A stretch of 46,673 nucleotides of DNA from a bacterium (GCA_021781555.1 JAJXWQ010000020.1:1-46673); one strand, 5' to 3'; counted from the first letter of the stretch, positions 12,890-22,238 are shown. A program made the numbers and translations. The notes: generated by a model from the sequence alone, not told the origin.

Positions 12890-13639
12890 GTGAAGGCCTC
12901 CACGCGGCTGCCGCGCTTCTTCCTCGAGAGCCCGCGGGGCCTCGGGGTGGGGGAGCTCGTGGCGATCGAAGGGCCCGCGTGCCACCAGATTGGCCGGGTC
13001 CTGCGCTTGAGATCTGGCCAGCGCGTGGTCTTGCTCGACGGTAGCGGGGGCGCCGGCGAGGCTGAGCTGGTCTCGGTCGGATCGGAGCGAGCCCTCGCCC
13101 GGGTCCTCCAGGCGGCGCCCTGTGCCCCGGAGCCCGCCATCTCGGTGACCCTCCTGGCGGCCGTGCTCAAGGGCGAGCGGCAGGACTGGTTGGTGCAGAA
13201 GGCGGTCGAGCTTGGGGTGGCTCGCGTCGTGCCGCTGCTGACCGAGCGCGGGGTCGCGACCGCAAACGGAGCCAAGCCCGAGCGCTGGCGGCGGATCGCC
13301 CGCGAGGCCGCAGAACAGTGCGAGCGCGCCGTGGTGCCCGAGGTCGCGGATCCGGTTTCCCTCAAAGTGGTCTCCTGGACCGGTGCCAAGGCGCTGGCTT
13401 GCACCGAGCGCGAGGGCAGGCCCTTGCCGGCCTTGCTGGCGGATGGCGATCGCGAGCTCGCCCTGCTGGTCGGTCCCGAGGGTGGGTGGACCGAAGCCGA
13501 GCATGAGTGGCTGGCTGATCGAGGGGCGATCGACGCCAGCCTCGGCCCCCGCATCCTCAGGGCCGAGACGGCGGCGCTCGCCGCGCTTTCCACGGTGATG
13601 TCCCATCTGAGCTGGCGGCTCGAGACGGCGAGCCGATAG
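12890..13639 (+). CDS. rsmE: 16S rRNA (uracil(1498)-N3)-methyltransferase RsmE
   Basis: 249 aa from GTG 12890, chosen because homology (TRLPRFFLE) begins there. RsmE methylates U1498 of 16S rRNA in the decoding region. Visible: the N-terminal PUA-like domain (about 1-70) with HQIGRVLRLRSGQRVVLLDGSG; then the SPOUT domain with LLAAVLKGERQDWLVQKAVELGV, REAAEQCERAVVPEV, LLVGPEGGWTEAE (SAM/trefoil-knot loop) and LGPRILRAETAALAALS. No clear Shine-Dalgarno precedes the GTG. It probably depends on transcription from the HD-GYP promoter. Confidence 0.95.
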   Translation: MKASTRLPRFFLESPRGLGVGELVAIEGPACHQIGRVLRLRSGQRVVLLDGSGGAGEAELVSVGSERALARVLQAAPCAPEPAISVTLLAAVLKGERQDWLVQKAVELGVARVVPLLTERGVATANGAKPERWRRIAREAAEQCERAVVPEVADPVSLKVVSWTGAKALACTEREGRPLPALLADGDRELALLVGPEGGWTEAEHEWLADRGAIDASLGPRILRAETAALAALSTVMSHLSWRLETASR

Positions 13640-13796
13640 AGCCTGCCAGCGGCCCGGCTGCTGGCTTGGCGCGCGTCGTGCTAACGGGATCTTATTCGCA
13701 TCTTTGGATGAACTTGAACCGTTCACAACCAAGTTCCGGGGAGCTTCTTCTCATAACCAAGAGGCTACAGGTCGAGTCGAGGAGGTTCTGCAAAGT

Positions 13797-14744
13797 ATGA
13801 GAAAGCTGATGGTCGGCGCCGTGGGCCTCGCCCTTCTGGCAGGCTGCGGTACGGCATCGATGCCCGGCATCGAACAGGCGCAGACCCTGAAGTTTGCGAG
13901 CGCGGCGGTCACGCAGAACCTCGTGGCGCAGTATGGCCGGGGCTTGGGCTGGATTTCCCGGGGCTCGGCTCCGATCGTCGATGACCTCGATCAGGTCAGC
14001 CTCCCCGCGTTCAACGTGCAGGACGCCTCGGCCTCGCTGCCAACTCACGTGGATCTGCGGCCGCTCATGAGCCCGATCGCCGACCAGGGCGACCTGGGTT
14101 CCTGCACCGCCTTCGCCACGGTCAAGGGGATCGGCGAGTTCCGCGAGCTGCAGCACCTCCGTATGGGAGGGGCTTCCTCCAGTGCCTTCGTTCCGCTCTC
14201 GGCGGGCTACCTGTACTTCGAGGAGCGCGAGTTCATGGGCACCACCAGCCAGGACTCGGGTGGCCACGTATTCCTGGCCATGGAAGATCTCGCGGGCGGC
14301 GTCCCGCCCGAGGCCGCCTATCCCTACCCGTCGCCCGCCCAGCAGCGCGATCCATGGTTCATGAAGTACTGGCTCCAGGCCACGCCGAGTGACGCGGTCA
14401 ACATTGCCTCTGAGCGTTTTGCCGGCGGCCGCCTGGAGGCGGTGACCAAGCTGTCCGAGCTCAAGCAGGAACTGGCCGCGGGCTACCCGGTGGCGTTCGG
14501 GTTCGACATCTTCCAGGAGTGGTACGAGACCGGTTCGACCCACATCCCGGTTCCGAACGTCAACGATCAGATCGTGGGCGGTCACGCCGTGGTCGCGGTC
14601 GGCTACGACGATGCGACGCAGGAGATCATCATCCGCAACTCCTGGGGCACCGGGATCGGCGACCAGGGTTACTTCTACATGCCTTACAAGTACTTCGACG
14701 CGCAGCTCGGCCTGGCCGACGACGGCTGGGCGCTCACGGACTGA
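13797..14744 (+). CDS. Papain-family (C1A) cysteine peptidase lipoprotein
   Basis: 315 aa. ATG 13797 is preferred to an upstream in-frame ATG at 13704 because it has a GAGGAGG Shine-Dalgarno (13779-13785) and is followed by a proper lipoprotein signal, MRKLMVGAVGLALLAGCG with lipobox LLAGC. The C1A fold follows from about residue 85: DLRPLMSPIADQGDLGSCTAFA (catalytic Cys in GSC; the usual GSCWAF Trp is Thr here), GGHAVVAVGYDD (catalytic His) and IIRNSWGTGIGDQGYFYMPY (catalytic Asn, NSWG). The enzyme is predicted to be anchored to the outer face of a membrane and to cleave proteins or peptides. There is no obvious propeptide motif. It runs into repeat copy 3 and is convergent with pntB. Confidence 0.9.
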   Translation: MRKLMVGAVGLALLAGCGTASMPGIEQAQTLKFASAAVTQNLVAQYGRGLGWISRGSAPIVDDLDQVSLPAFNVQDASASLPTHVDLRPLMSPIADQGDLGSCTAFATVKGIGEFRELQHLRMGGASSSAFVPLSAGYLYFEEREFMGTTSQDSGGHVFLAMEDLAGGVPPEAAYPYPSPAQQRDPWFMKYWLQATPSDAVNIASERFAGGRLEAVTKLSELKQELAAGYPVAFGFDIFQEWYETGSTHIPVPNVNDQIVGGHAVVAVGYDDATQEIIIRNSWGTGIGDQGYFYMPYKYFDAQLGLADDGWALTD

Positions 14745-14757
14745 ACCCCGGCGTCTT

Positions 14758-14854
14758 GAATTTGAACGGGGCCCTTTGCGCGGTCGCTGTATTGCGCAAC
14801 CGGGCCCCGTTTGACTCCTTGGGCCCGATCCATTCAATCCGGGGGCGGGTCTAG
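14758..14854 (-). repeat. Interspersed hairpin repeat, copy 3 (orientation B)
   Basis: Reverse-orientation copy: TTTGAACGGGGCCC, hairpin, GGGCCCCGTTTGACTC, GGGCCCGATCCATTCAA, CTAG. It fills the gap between convergent genes. The CTAG edge (14851-14854) contains the TAG stop of pntB on the minus strand. The loop region differs from the other copies (GCTGTATTGCG). Confidence 0.9.
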
Positions 14855-16254
14855 CCGAAGGTCTTGACGATCCCCTCGACGACCTTCTTGGCGTCGCCGA
14901 ACAGCATCAAGGTGTTGTCCCGGTAGAACAGCTCGTTGTCCACTCCGGCGTATCCCGTGGCCATCGAGCGCTTGATGAACAGCACCGTGCGGGCCCGCTC
15001 CACGTCGAGGACCGGCATGCCGAAGATGGGCGAGGCCGGATCGGTCTTGGCGGCGGGATTGGTGACGTCGTTGGCTCCGATGACGAAGGCGACGTCTGTT
15101 TGCGCGAAGTCGCGGTTGATCTCGTCGAGTTCGAACACCTCGTCGTAGGGGATGTTGGCCTCGGCCAGCAGGACGTTCATGTGGCCAGGCATGCGGCCCG
15201 CGACCGGGTGAATGGCGTAGCGGATCTGCACGCCTTGATGCTTGAGGACGTCCGCCATCTCCCGGAGGGCGTGCTGGGCCTGGGCGACCGCCATGCCGTA
15301 GCCGGGGACGACCACGACCGACTGGGCGTTCTTGAGGATGAACGCGGCGTCCTCGGCGCTCCCTTGCTTGACCGGGCGCTGCTCGCGCTTCGTGCCGGAT
15401 CCCCCGATGCCCGGCGCCGAGCCGAAGCCGCCGAAGATCACGTTGAAGATCGATCGATTCATGCCCTTGCACATCACGTAGCTGAGGATCGCGCCCGAGG
15501 AACCGACCAGCGCTCCGGTAATGATGAGAAGAGCGTTGTGGAGGGTGAAGCCGATGCCACTGGCAGCCCAGCCCGAGTACGAGTTGAGCATCGAGATCAC
15601 GACCGGCATGTCGGCCCCGCCGATGGGCACGATGAGCAGGAAGCCGAGGGCCAGGGCCAGCGCGACGATGGCGAAGAAAACCGAGGCCTGGCCCGCGGCG
15701 GCGAAGATCGGCAAGAGTGCTACGATCCCCAGCGCCAGCAGGGCGTTCAGGGGGTGCTGCAGGGGAAGGTTCAGCGGCGTGCCGGAGACCAGCCCCTGGA
15801 GCTTGGCGAAGGCCACGACCGACCCTGTAAAGGTGATGGCGCCGATCGCGCTACCCAGGCCCATCTCGATGAGCGATCCGGTGAGGATATGGCCGGAGGT
15901 ACCGATCCCGAAGGATTCGGGGGAAAAGAACGCAGCCGTCGCGACGCAGACGGCCGCCAGGCCGACCAGGGAATGGAAGGCCGCAACGAGCTGCGGCAGG
16001 GCCGTCATCTGGATGCGCAGGGCGATGGCGATCCCGATCGCCCCGCCGATCAGGATGCCGACCGCGATGGGACCGAAGGCCAGCATCCGGGGCTGCGCCA
16101 GGGTCGTCCCGACGGCCAGGACCATCCCGGTGATTGCGAAGACATTGCCCTTCTGCGCCGTCTCGGGATGGGACAGGCCACGCAGCGCGAGAATGAAGCA
16201 GACGGCACTGGTCAGATAGAGCAGGGCGGAGAGATCAGGGGACACGGTTGACAA
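14851..16254 (-). CDS. pntB: NAD(P) transhydrogenase subunit beta PntB
   Basis: 467 aa, standard length. Proton-translocating transhydrogenase transfers hydride from NADH to NADP+ at the expense of the proton gradient and supplies NADPH. The first ~265 residues are hydrophobic with about eight TM helices. The C-terminal NADP-binding domain has VVVVPGYGMAVAQAQHALREM, RYAIHPVAGRMPGHMNVLLAEA, VIGANDVTNPAA and FIKRSMATGYAGVDNELFY, all hallmarks. It is the third gene of pntAA-pntAB-pntB. Its stop lies in the CTAG edge of repeat copy 3. Confidence 0.97.
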   Translation of the reverse strand: MSTVSPDLSALLYLTSAVCFILALRGLSHPETAQKGNVFAITGMVLAVGTTLAQPRMLAFGPIAVGILIGGAIGIAIALRIQMTALPQLVAAFHSLVGLAAVCVATAAFFSPESFGIGTSGHILTGSLIEMGLGSAIGAITFTGSVVAFAKLQGLVSGTPLNLPLQHPLNALLALGIVALLPIFAAAGQASVFFAIVALALALGFLLIVPIGGADMPVVISMLNSYSGWAASGIGFTLHNALLIITGALVGSSGAILSYVMCKGMNRSIFNVIFGGFGSAPGIGGSGTKREQRPVKQGSAEDAAFILKNAQSVVVVPGYGMAVAQAQHALREMADVLKHQGVQIRYAIHPVAGRMPGHMNVLLAEANIPYDEVFELDEINRDFAQTDVAFVIGANDVTNPAAKTDPASPIFGMPVLDVERARTVLFIKRSMATGYAGVDNELFYRDNTLMLFGDAKKVVEGIVKTFG

Positions 16255-16305
16255 CTCCCAGGGTGTCCAGAGGGTTCGAAGGGGCGAGGATCCGGCGGGT
16301 CCGCA

Positions 16306-16644
16306 TCAGGTCTTGCGCTTGCGGAACTTGCCCAGCATCCGCCAGGTCACCGCGAAACCGCCGAAGATGTTGATCGCAGCCAGGGTCACGGCCGCGAACC
16401 CGAAGCCCTGGCTGGCCGCGGCGTGGCTGGCTCCCGCCGCGAGCAGGGCCCCGACGATGATGACCGACGAGATGGCGTTCGTGACGGCCATCAGCGGGGA
16501 GTGCAGGGCGGGGGTGACCTGCCAGACGACGTAGTAGCCGATGAAGATGGCCAGCACGAAGACCGTGAGCTCCCACGTCACGGGGCTGGGGCCGAGGCCG
16601 GCGGCGACCGGGGCCAGCAGGGCGAGGGCAAGCGGGGGGATCAA
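16306..16644 (-). CDS. pntAB: NAD(P) transhydrogenase subunit alpha, TM part (PntAB)
   Basis: 112 aa. This is the small membrane subunit found as a separate gene where the alpha subunit is split, as in Rhodospirillum and Cyanobacteria. There are three or four TM helices with the conserved VTPALHSPLMAVTNAISSVIIVGAL and NIFGGFAVTWRMLGKFR. It lies 28 bp after pntAA and 51 bp before pntB in one transcript. Confidence 0.96.
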   Translation of the reverse strand: MIPPLALALLAPVAAGLGPSPVTWELTVFVLAIFIGYYVVWQVTPALHSPLMAVTNAISSVIIVGALLAAGASHAAASQGFGFAAVTLAAINIFGGFAVTWRMLGKFRKRKT

Positions 16645-16672
16645 GGGATTCTCCTCGGATACGGACCAGCGG

Positions 16673-17842
16673 TCAGTTGACGGCGCTGGGGAGGGTGGCG
16701 GCGAAGGCCGGGTGCACGACAGCGCCGTCGCGGGTGAGAAGTGTTGCGGCGAGAATCTCGTCGCCCGAATCGAGGCGCGGCTCCCCCGAGGCGGGATCGA
16801 GCAGCACCTCGAGGAAGCTCTGGAGGTTGCGCGCGTACATGCTGCTGGCGTCGACCGCGATGCGGCTGGCGACGTTCTCCCAGCCGACGATCTTCACGGC
16901 ATCCCGGACGACGACCTCACCGGGCCGGGAGAGCTCGCAGTTGCCGCCGGTTTCCACCGCCAGATCGACGATCACCGAGCCCGGCTTCATGCGGGCGACC
17001 ATCGCCGCCGAGATCAGGAGCGGGGCCGGCCGGCCCGGGATCAGGGCGGTGCAGATGACGATGTCCTGCTTCTGCAACGTCTCGGCGATGAGTGCCTGCT
17101 GCTTGGCCTGGTACTCGGTCGACATCTCTCTGGCGTACCCGCCCGAGGTCTCGGCCCTGGCGGTCTCGGCGTCCTCGATCATGACGAAGGTGGCGCCGAG
17201 CGACTGGACCTGCTCGCGGGCCGCGGGCCGGACATCGGTTGCGCAGACGATCGCCCCGAGCCGGCGAGCCGTCGCGATGGCCTGCAGGCCTGCGACGCCG
17301 GCCCCCATCACCATGACCCGAGCCGGGGCGATGGTTCCGGCCGCCGTCATCATCATGGGGAAAGCCCGACCGAACTCGTGGGCCGCATCCATGACCGCAC
17401 GGTAGCCCGTGAGGTTGGCCTGGCTCGAGAGCACGTCCATCGTCTGGGCCCGGGTGATCCTTGGCACCAGTTCGAGTCCGAAGGCCGTGATCCCCCGTTC
17501 GGCGAGAGCGGCCAGCAGATCGCGGTTGCGGTAAGGGTCCAGCAGGCCGACCAGGATGCTGCCGGGTGCAAGCTGGGCCACCTCGTCGATGCCGTCCGCG
17601 GTCTCGCGCAGAGGTCGGCGGACCTTGAGGACCACGGCCGCTCCGCGGTACAGGTCGGCGGTATCGGATGTCACCGTGGCTCCGGCAGCCTCGTACTCTT
17701 TATCCGGGATCGCGCAGTGAATTCCCGCAGCCGCCTCGACGACGACGTCGATCCCTCGCTGGCGATACTTGCGCACGGTGTCCGGAGTGGCCGCGACGCG
17801 GAGCTCGCCCTCGAGGCGCTCGCGGGGAATGACTATCTTCAT
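16673..17842 (-). CDS. pntAA: NAD(P) transhydrogenase subunit alpha, NAD-binding part (PntAA)
   Basis: 389 aa, the soluble NAD(H)-binding dI domain, related to alanine dehydrogenase. Seen: IPRERLEGELRVAATPDTV at the N-terminus, LEL(V)PRITRAQTMDVLSSQANLTGYRAV, VMGAGVAGLQAIATARRLGA (Rossmann GxGxxG), and a KPGSVIVDLAVETGGNCE segment typical of the family. It is first in the operon. A weak TAAACT 5 nt before the ATG could be a -10 for a leaderless message; no good Shine-Dalgarno is visible. Confidence 0.96.
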   Translation of the reverse strand: MKIVIPRERLEGELRVAATPDTVRKYRQRGIDVVVEAAAGIHCAIPDKEYEAAGATVTSDTADLYRGAAVVLKVRRPLRETADGIDEVAQLAPGSILVGLLDPYRNRDLLAALAERGITAFGLELVPRITRAQTMDVLSSQANLTGYRAVMDAAHEFGRAFPMMMTAAGTIAPARVMVMGAGVAGLQAIATARRLGAIVCATDVRPAAREQVQSLGATFVMIEDAETARAETSGGYAREMSTEYQAKQQALIAETLQKQDIVICTALIPGRPAPLLISAAMVARMKPGSVIVDLAVETGGNCELSRPGEVVVRDAVKIVGWENVASRIAVDASSMYARNLQSFLEVLLDPASGEPRLDSGDEILAATLLTRDGAVVHPAFAATLPSAVN

Positions 17843-17964
17843 AGTCCAGTTTACCTGAGTTTCAATTCTTCATAACGAATCAGGCGTGAGTATAAAATCC
17901 GGAGGCCCGTCCTGGAAACGCGCGGCGGCGTGGCCATGCCGAGGGACCGGGTACCGGAAAAGGT

Positions 17965-19275
17965 CTACCGACGCGGGCGCGTCGCCAGTTCGCGGTCTGC
18001 CAGCGGCGGGAGCCGGCCGGTACCATCCCGGCGCAGCGAGTCGATCCAGGTGATCAGCGCGTCGCCCAGGGCCTCGGGGTTGTGCCGGACCGCCTCGGTC
18101 TCGTCGATGAGGGAGGCGACGATGGGCGTGACGCCCAGCTCGCGCACGCGCTCGAGGTCGAGCTCGACCGGATGCTGGCCCTGCTCCCCGTAGCGCTCGC
18201 GGAGGCGCTGCGGCGGGTCCTGGTTGACCAGCACGTAATCGAAGAGATTCCTGCCGCCGATCGCCTGGAGGGCCCGGACGTGGTCCGAGACGGTGAAATG
18301 GTCGGTTTCGCCAGGCTGGGTCATCACGTTGCAGACGTAGATCTTGGGAGCGCGGGATCGCCGTAGCTCGGCCAGGAGATCGGGGACCAGGAGATTGGTC
18401 ACGATCGAGGTGTACAGGCTGCCCGGACCCAGAATGATGACCTCGGCTTCCCGCAGGGCCGCCAGCACCTCGGGCAGGGCCGGGGGAGCGTTGGGCTCGC
18501 ACCAGATCCGGGCGATCGGCGCCAGCGATCTCGAGATGCGTGACTCCCCCCGGATGAGCGTGCCATCGGCAAGCTGTGCGGCGAGCTCGATCGAGGTCAG
18601 GGTAGCCGGCAGGACCTGCCCGCGGACGGCGAGGATCCGGCTGGAGGCCCGGATCGCCTGCTGTAGATCGCCGGTCAGGTCGGCAAGGGCGGTGAGGAAG
18701 AGATTGCCGAAGCTGTGCCCCTCGAGCCCGCCCTGGCGAAACCGGTAGTTGAAGAGTTCGGCCAGCAGGCGCTCCTCGCCGGCCAGGGCCACCAGGCAGT
18801 TGCGGACGTCGCCCGGCGGCAGGGCTCCGAGCTCGGCTCGCAGCCGGCCCGAAGATCCGCCATCATCGGCCATGGCCACGATCGCGGTGATGTTGTCGGT
18901 GTAGGCCTTCAGACCCCGCAGAGCCGCCGAGAGGCCCGTTCCACCGCCGATCGCGACGACCCGCACGCCGCGCCGCGACCGGCTGCGGTAGAAGGCCTCG
19001 ACGAGGCGCGGCCCGTCGGATGGGTTGAGGACGCGCACGACGGCGCGGACGATCCGCCGTCCGCCCGTGATCGCGACCCAGGCACCCAGGAGGAAGAGCC
19101 CTGCGCCGCCCAGCGACAGCACCCAGTCCAGGGGCATGTGCCAGTGCCAGGCGCGATGGATGGCCAGGGCGACAAGGACGCCTCCGGCGATCTGCGCCAG
19201 CACCCCGAGGCCGCAAACGGTCACCCACCGCTTGACCCCGATGCCAGGCGTCAGCCACTTGGCCAGATCGCGCAT
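17965..19275 (-). CDS. yvcK: YvcK/CofD-family protein with N-terminal membrane anchor
   Basis: 436 aa. Residues 17-40 and 52-70 are hydrophobic, forming a two-TM anchor like the long YvcK forms; the Bacillus form lacks it. The YvcK core has VVAIGGGTGLSAALRGLK (about 107-124), VAMADDGGSSGRLR, LPPGDVRNCLVAL, GNLFLTAL, ILGPGSLYTSI and NVMTQPGETDHF. In Bacillus YvcK binds UDP-sugars and is needed for growth on gluconeogenic carbon and for cell-wall precursor supply. It lies 37 bp downstream of rapZ with an AGGA Shine-Dalgarno, the usual pairing. whiA, often third in this cluster, is absent. The protein could tether nucleotide-sugar control to the membrane. Confidence 0.93.
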   Translation of the reverse strand: MRDLAKWLTPGIGVKRWVTVCGLGVLAQIAGGVLVALAIHRAWHWHMPLDWVLSLGGAGLFLLGAWVAITGGRRIVRAVVRVLNPSDGPRLVEAFYRSRSRRGVRVVAIGGGTGLSAALRGLKAYTDNITAIVAMADDGGSSGRLRAELGALPPGDVRNCLVALAGEERLLAELFNYRFRQGGLEGHSFGNLFLTALADLTGDLQQAIRASSRILAVRGQVLPATLTSIELAAQLADGTLIRGESRISRSLAPIARIWCEPNAPPALPEVLAALREAEVIILGPGSLYTSIVTNLLVPDLLAELRRSRAPKIYVCNVMTQPGETDHFTVSDHVRALQAIGGRNLFDYVLVNQDPPQRLRERYGEQGQHPVELDLERVRELGVTPIVASLIDETEAVRHNPEALGDALITWIDSLRRDGTGRLPPLADRELATRPRR

Positions 19276-19312
19276 CGGCTAGGTCCTGCACCCTCTCGCC
19301 AGGTTGCGCATG

Positions 19313-20227
19313 CTAACCCTCGAGCGGCTCGGGACGTATCGTGGGCAAGGTGGCGTAGTACTCCGCCTGGCGTTCGATGTCCCGGTGCAACTCCACGACC
19401 GGGTGGGAGAGCTCTCGCAGGTACTCGGCCAGATAATGCGAGATGGCGACACTGCGATGCCGGCCACCGGTGCATCCGATCGCCAGCGCGAGGTGCGTCT
19501 TGCCCTCTTGCCGGTAGTGCGGGATCAAGAACTCGACCAGATCGAGGAACCTGGCGAGGAACTCTTTGGTGACCGGATGGGTGGTCACGAACTCCTGCAC
19601 CTGCGGATCCATCCCCGTGAAGGGCCGGAGCTCAGGGTCGTAGTGGGGATTGGGAAGGAAGCGGACGTCGAAGACCAGATCGGCATCCGTCGGCGCGCCG
19701 AACTTGTACCCGAAGCTCATGATCGTGATCTGCATGGATGCGTCCGCTTGCTCGGGCAAGATGAAGCTCGCGATCAGCTTCTCCTTGAACTGGCGGGCCG
19801 AAAGGTCGCTGGTATCCATCACGACCGATGCCCGGGCCCGGATCTCGGCCAGCTTCTGGCGCTCGGCGGCGATGGAGTCGAGCAGGGATCCGTGGCCCCA
19901 CAGCGGATGCCGCCGACGTGTCTCCGAGAATCTCCGGAACAGTACGTCTTCGGCGGCCTCGAGGAAGAGCAGCTTGAGTGGAAGATCCCGTTGCTCCACC
20001 CGCTCGAGGACATTGAGCAGATCGTCGAAGAACTCGCCGCCTCGCGTGTCGATGACGACCGCTACCTGCGGGCAGCGAGGAAAAGCCAGTTCGAGAAACT
20101 GTGGAAGCAGCGCGGGAATGAGGTTGTCGACGCAGAAGAACCCCATGTCCTCGAAGCTGCGCAGCGCCTGTGTCTTGCCTGCCCCGGAAAGGCCGGTGAT
20201 AATGAAGACCACGCTGCTGTGCGCCAC
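19313..20227 (-). CDS. rapZ: RapZ/YvcJ-type nucleotide-binding adaptor
   Basis: 304 aa from GTG 20227. Earlier TTG/ATG codons (20236, 20233) exist, but they overlap the TATACT box, while the GTG lies 8 nt after it. Family members bind ATP/GTP and, in enterobacteria, RNA and GlcN6P, controlling amino-sugar synthesis. Seen: Walker A TGLSGAGKT (about 11-19), GFFCVDNLIPALLPQ, DTRGGEFFDDL, LEAAEDVLFRRFSETRRRHPL, Walker-B-like VVMDTSDL, and the C-terminal SFGYKFGAPTDADLVFDVRFLPNPHY and AIGCTGGRHRSVAI. First gene of rapZ-yvcK. Confidence 0.95.
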   Translation of the reverse strand: MAHSSVVFIITGLSGAGKTQALRSFEDMGFFCVDNLIPALLPQFLELAFPRCPQVAVVIDTRGGEFFDDLLNVLERVEQRDLPLKLLFLEAAEDVLFRRFSETRRRHPLWGHGSLLDSIAAERQKLAEIRARASVVMDTSDLSARQFKEKLIASFILPEQADASMQITIMSFGYKFGAPTDADLVFDVRFLPNPHYDPELRPFTGMDPQVQEFVTTHPVTKEFLARFLDLVEFLIPHYRQEGKTHLALAIGCTGGRHRSVAISHYLAEYLRELSHPVVELHRDIERQAEYYATLPTIRPEPLEG

Positions 20228-20235
20228 GGGCATCA

Positions 20236-20241
20236 AGTATA
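20236..20241 (-). promoter_or_regulatory. -10 box for rapZ-yvcK (leaderless GTG start predicted)
   Basis: TATACT on the minus strand, 8 nt before GTG 20227 and overlapping the alternative TTG start. No Shine-Dalgarno or clear -35 is visible. Confidence 0.5.
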
Positions 20242-20337
20242 GGGCCCCGGAGCTGCGGCGTCATCTCCGGCATCGTTCCCTTTGCAGTTACCCGTGATAG
20301 CCATCGACCCCATCCACTGCCACCGGGCGTTCCCGAG

Positions 20338-21138
20338 GTGGCCAATTTGACGCCAGGCTTGATCGCCGTCGACATCGACGGCACCCTCATCGGCGCCGAT
20401 CTTCAGCTGGCGGATGCCGTCGTCTCGTCCTTCCAGCGGGCCCGCGACGCGGGCTGGCGGACCGTGATCGCCACGGGCAGGATGTTCCGGTCGGCATTGC
20501 CCTGGGCGCGGCGCCTGGGCGTGACCGAGCCGCTCATCACGTACCAGGGCGCCTGGGTGCGGGATCCGGTGTCCTTCGAGACCCTGTGGCACCGGGTCAT
20601 CCCCGAGCCCCTGGCGCTGCAGGTCATCGCCGCGGTCAAGCGGCATGGTCTGCACCTCAACCTCTACCGCGAGGATGTTCTGATGGTCGAGCGCTTGACC
20701 CGGGAGGTGGGACTGTACTCGGCGCATTCGGGAATCGAGCCGATCGTGGTGCCCGACCTCGAGCCGCATGCGGGGCAGGCGACCAAGCTCGTGGCGATCG
20801 CAGCGCCGGAGATCCTGGACTCGCTCGATGCGGAGTTCAAGGCTGAGTTCGCGACGTCGATGAACGTCGTCCGCAGCAACCCGCGCTACCTCGAGTTCGC
20901 CCACTTCGAGGCCAGCAAGGGCAAGGCGCTCGCGGCTCTCTCTGGTCGGATGGGTATCGAGCCAGATCGGATCGTCGCCTTCGGCGATGCGGACAACGAT
21001 GCGGACATGCTGGAGCTCGCAGGCCTTGGCGTCTGCGTGGGCGAGGCTTCAGTGCGGGCGCGGCAGGCTGCCAGGCGCCACACCGAGCCGGTTGGCCTCG
21101 GGGTGGCGGCCGTCATCGACGAGCTGCTCGCCCCGTAG
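20338..21138 (+). CDS. HAD-superfamily hydrolase, Cof type
   Basis: 266 aa. Cof-type HAD phosphatases dephosphorylate sugar phosphates, nucleotides or phospho-cofactors; the substrate cannot be told. Motif I DIDGT has nucleophile D12 and D14, motif II TGR is at about 44, the C2 cap spans about 85-190, and motif IV GDADNDADML is at about 219-228. The listed start is GTG; a TTG three codons later has the better-spaced GAGGTGG Shine-Dalgarno. It is divergent from rapZ (about 100 bp). Its stop is only 5 bp from the convergent phosphoesterase stop, with no terminator hairpin between. Confidence 0.9.
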   Translation: MANLTPGLIAVDIDGTLIGADLQLADAVVSSFQRARDAGWRTVIATGRMFRSALPWARRLGVTEPLITYQGAWVRDPVSFETLWHRVIPEPLALQVIAAVKRHGLHLNLYREDVLMVERLTREVGLYSAHSGIEPIVVPDLEPHAGQATKLVAIAAPEILDSLDAEFKAEFATSMNVVRSNPRYLEFAHFEASKGKALAALSGRMGIEPDRIVAFGDADNDADMLELAGLGVCVGEASVRARQAARRHTEPVGLGVAAVIDELLAP

Positions 21139-21143
21139 TCAGA

Positions 21144-22139
21144 TCACGACGTAGCGGCCCAGAGGCCCTCGACCATCTCGATCCGACCGGCGCGCCCGCC
21201 GCTGAGTCGACCGAAGAAGTACGAGCGGATCCGTTCGGTACCTCTGACCGCGCGCTCGGGCACCGGCACGATGTGCGTGTCGAAGCGGATGGCGCCGTCG
21301 GACGAGCGGACCTCGAGCGTCCGGAACTGGTGCGGAAACTCGATCAGGCCCGGGCCCGTGAGGACGTGGGCCAGGCCGAACGGTTGCCAACCGGCCAGAT
21401 GGAAGTGCCCGCACAGCAGTGCCGCCACGTTGGGATGGGCCGACAGCGTCGCCGCGAGGCGCTTCTTGTCGGCAGCGGCGAACTTGAGAGAGTCCATCAG
21501 CGGGTATGGCGCGACCGGGGGATGATGCAGGGCGACCAGGACCACCTCGTCGCTGGCATCGGCCAGGACACGGCCAAGCCAGTCGGCCTGCCGTTGCGAG
21601 AAGAAGCCGCGCCAGCACAGGTAATGCGCGTCCTCGGTATCCGTTGTATCCAGCACCACCAGCCGCACGCCGGGATTCAGCCGGACATCGTAGAAGGGCT
21701 GTCCTGCCTGCGCGAGTCCCCAGTCCTCGAGGGATTCGATGAGCTGGAGCTTGCGCCGGTCCGCATGCTCACCTTCGACGTCATGGTTGCCCAGGGCGGC
21801 AAACCAGGGGTGGCGCAGCTCGCGCATGATGGAGTTGAAGACCGGGATCTCGGGACCCAGGCTCTCGGCGTCGTCGAACAGATCGCCGGTCACCAGCACC
21901 GCATCGAGATCGAGGTCGTTGAGGCGCGAGACCGCGTGCCGCAGGACCTCCGGGCCGGACGGATACCGGCTTTCGGGAGCCGAGGAGAAGTGGAGGTCCG
22001 TCAGGTGGGCGATCCGGACCGGTGCCGGGTCGCCCGGGCGGGCGAGCGCGGGCTCGCACGAGGCCCGCGCCGACGCGAGTTCCGTTCCCGGCTGGATCGA
22101 GGCGCGACGGGCCGACGGGCGAGCGAAAAAGCGCTTCAT
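21144..22139 (-). CDS. Calcineurin-like metallophosphoesterase
   Basis: 331 aa. The dimetal phosphoesterase motifs are complete and in order: HLTDLHF (about 45-51), VTGDLFDD, ALGNHDVEGEH, ALHHPPV and LCGHFHLAG. Such enzymes hydrolyse phosphomonoesters or diesters such as cAMP or lipid-linked substrates; the specificity is unknown. The first ~40 residues are Arg/Ala-rich without a clean signal peptide, so the protein is probably cytosolic or the true start is internal. No Shine-Dalgarno precedes the ATG; a weak TAGTTT 6 nt upstream could be a -10. It lies beyond the SpoIIE-type phosphatase operon on the same strand (about 100 bp). Confidence 0.9.
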   Translation of the reverse strand: MKRFFARPSARRASIQPGTELASARASCEPALARPGDPAPVRIAHLTDLHFSSAPESRYPSGPEVLRHAVSRLNDLDLDAVLVTGDLFDDAESLGPEIPVFNSIMRELRHPWFAALGNHDVEGEHADRRKLQLIESLEDWGLAQAGQPFYDVRLNPGVRLVVLDTTDTEDAHYLCWRGFFSQRQADWLGRVLADASDEVVLVALHHPPVAPYPLMDSLKFAAADKKRLAATLSAHPNVAALLCGHFHLAGWQPFGLAHVLTGPGLIEFPHQFRTLEVRSSDGAIRFDTHIVPVPERAVRGTERIRSYFFGRLSGGRAGRIEMVEGLWAATS

Positions 22140-22238
22140 ACCAGAAAACTACCCGCTCTCCGGAGCGGAGTAATCGGGCAAGCGCACAAGCTGCATTGAA
22201 ACTTTAGAGCGGTTTCCGAAGATCCGTAGCGAGGCGAT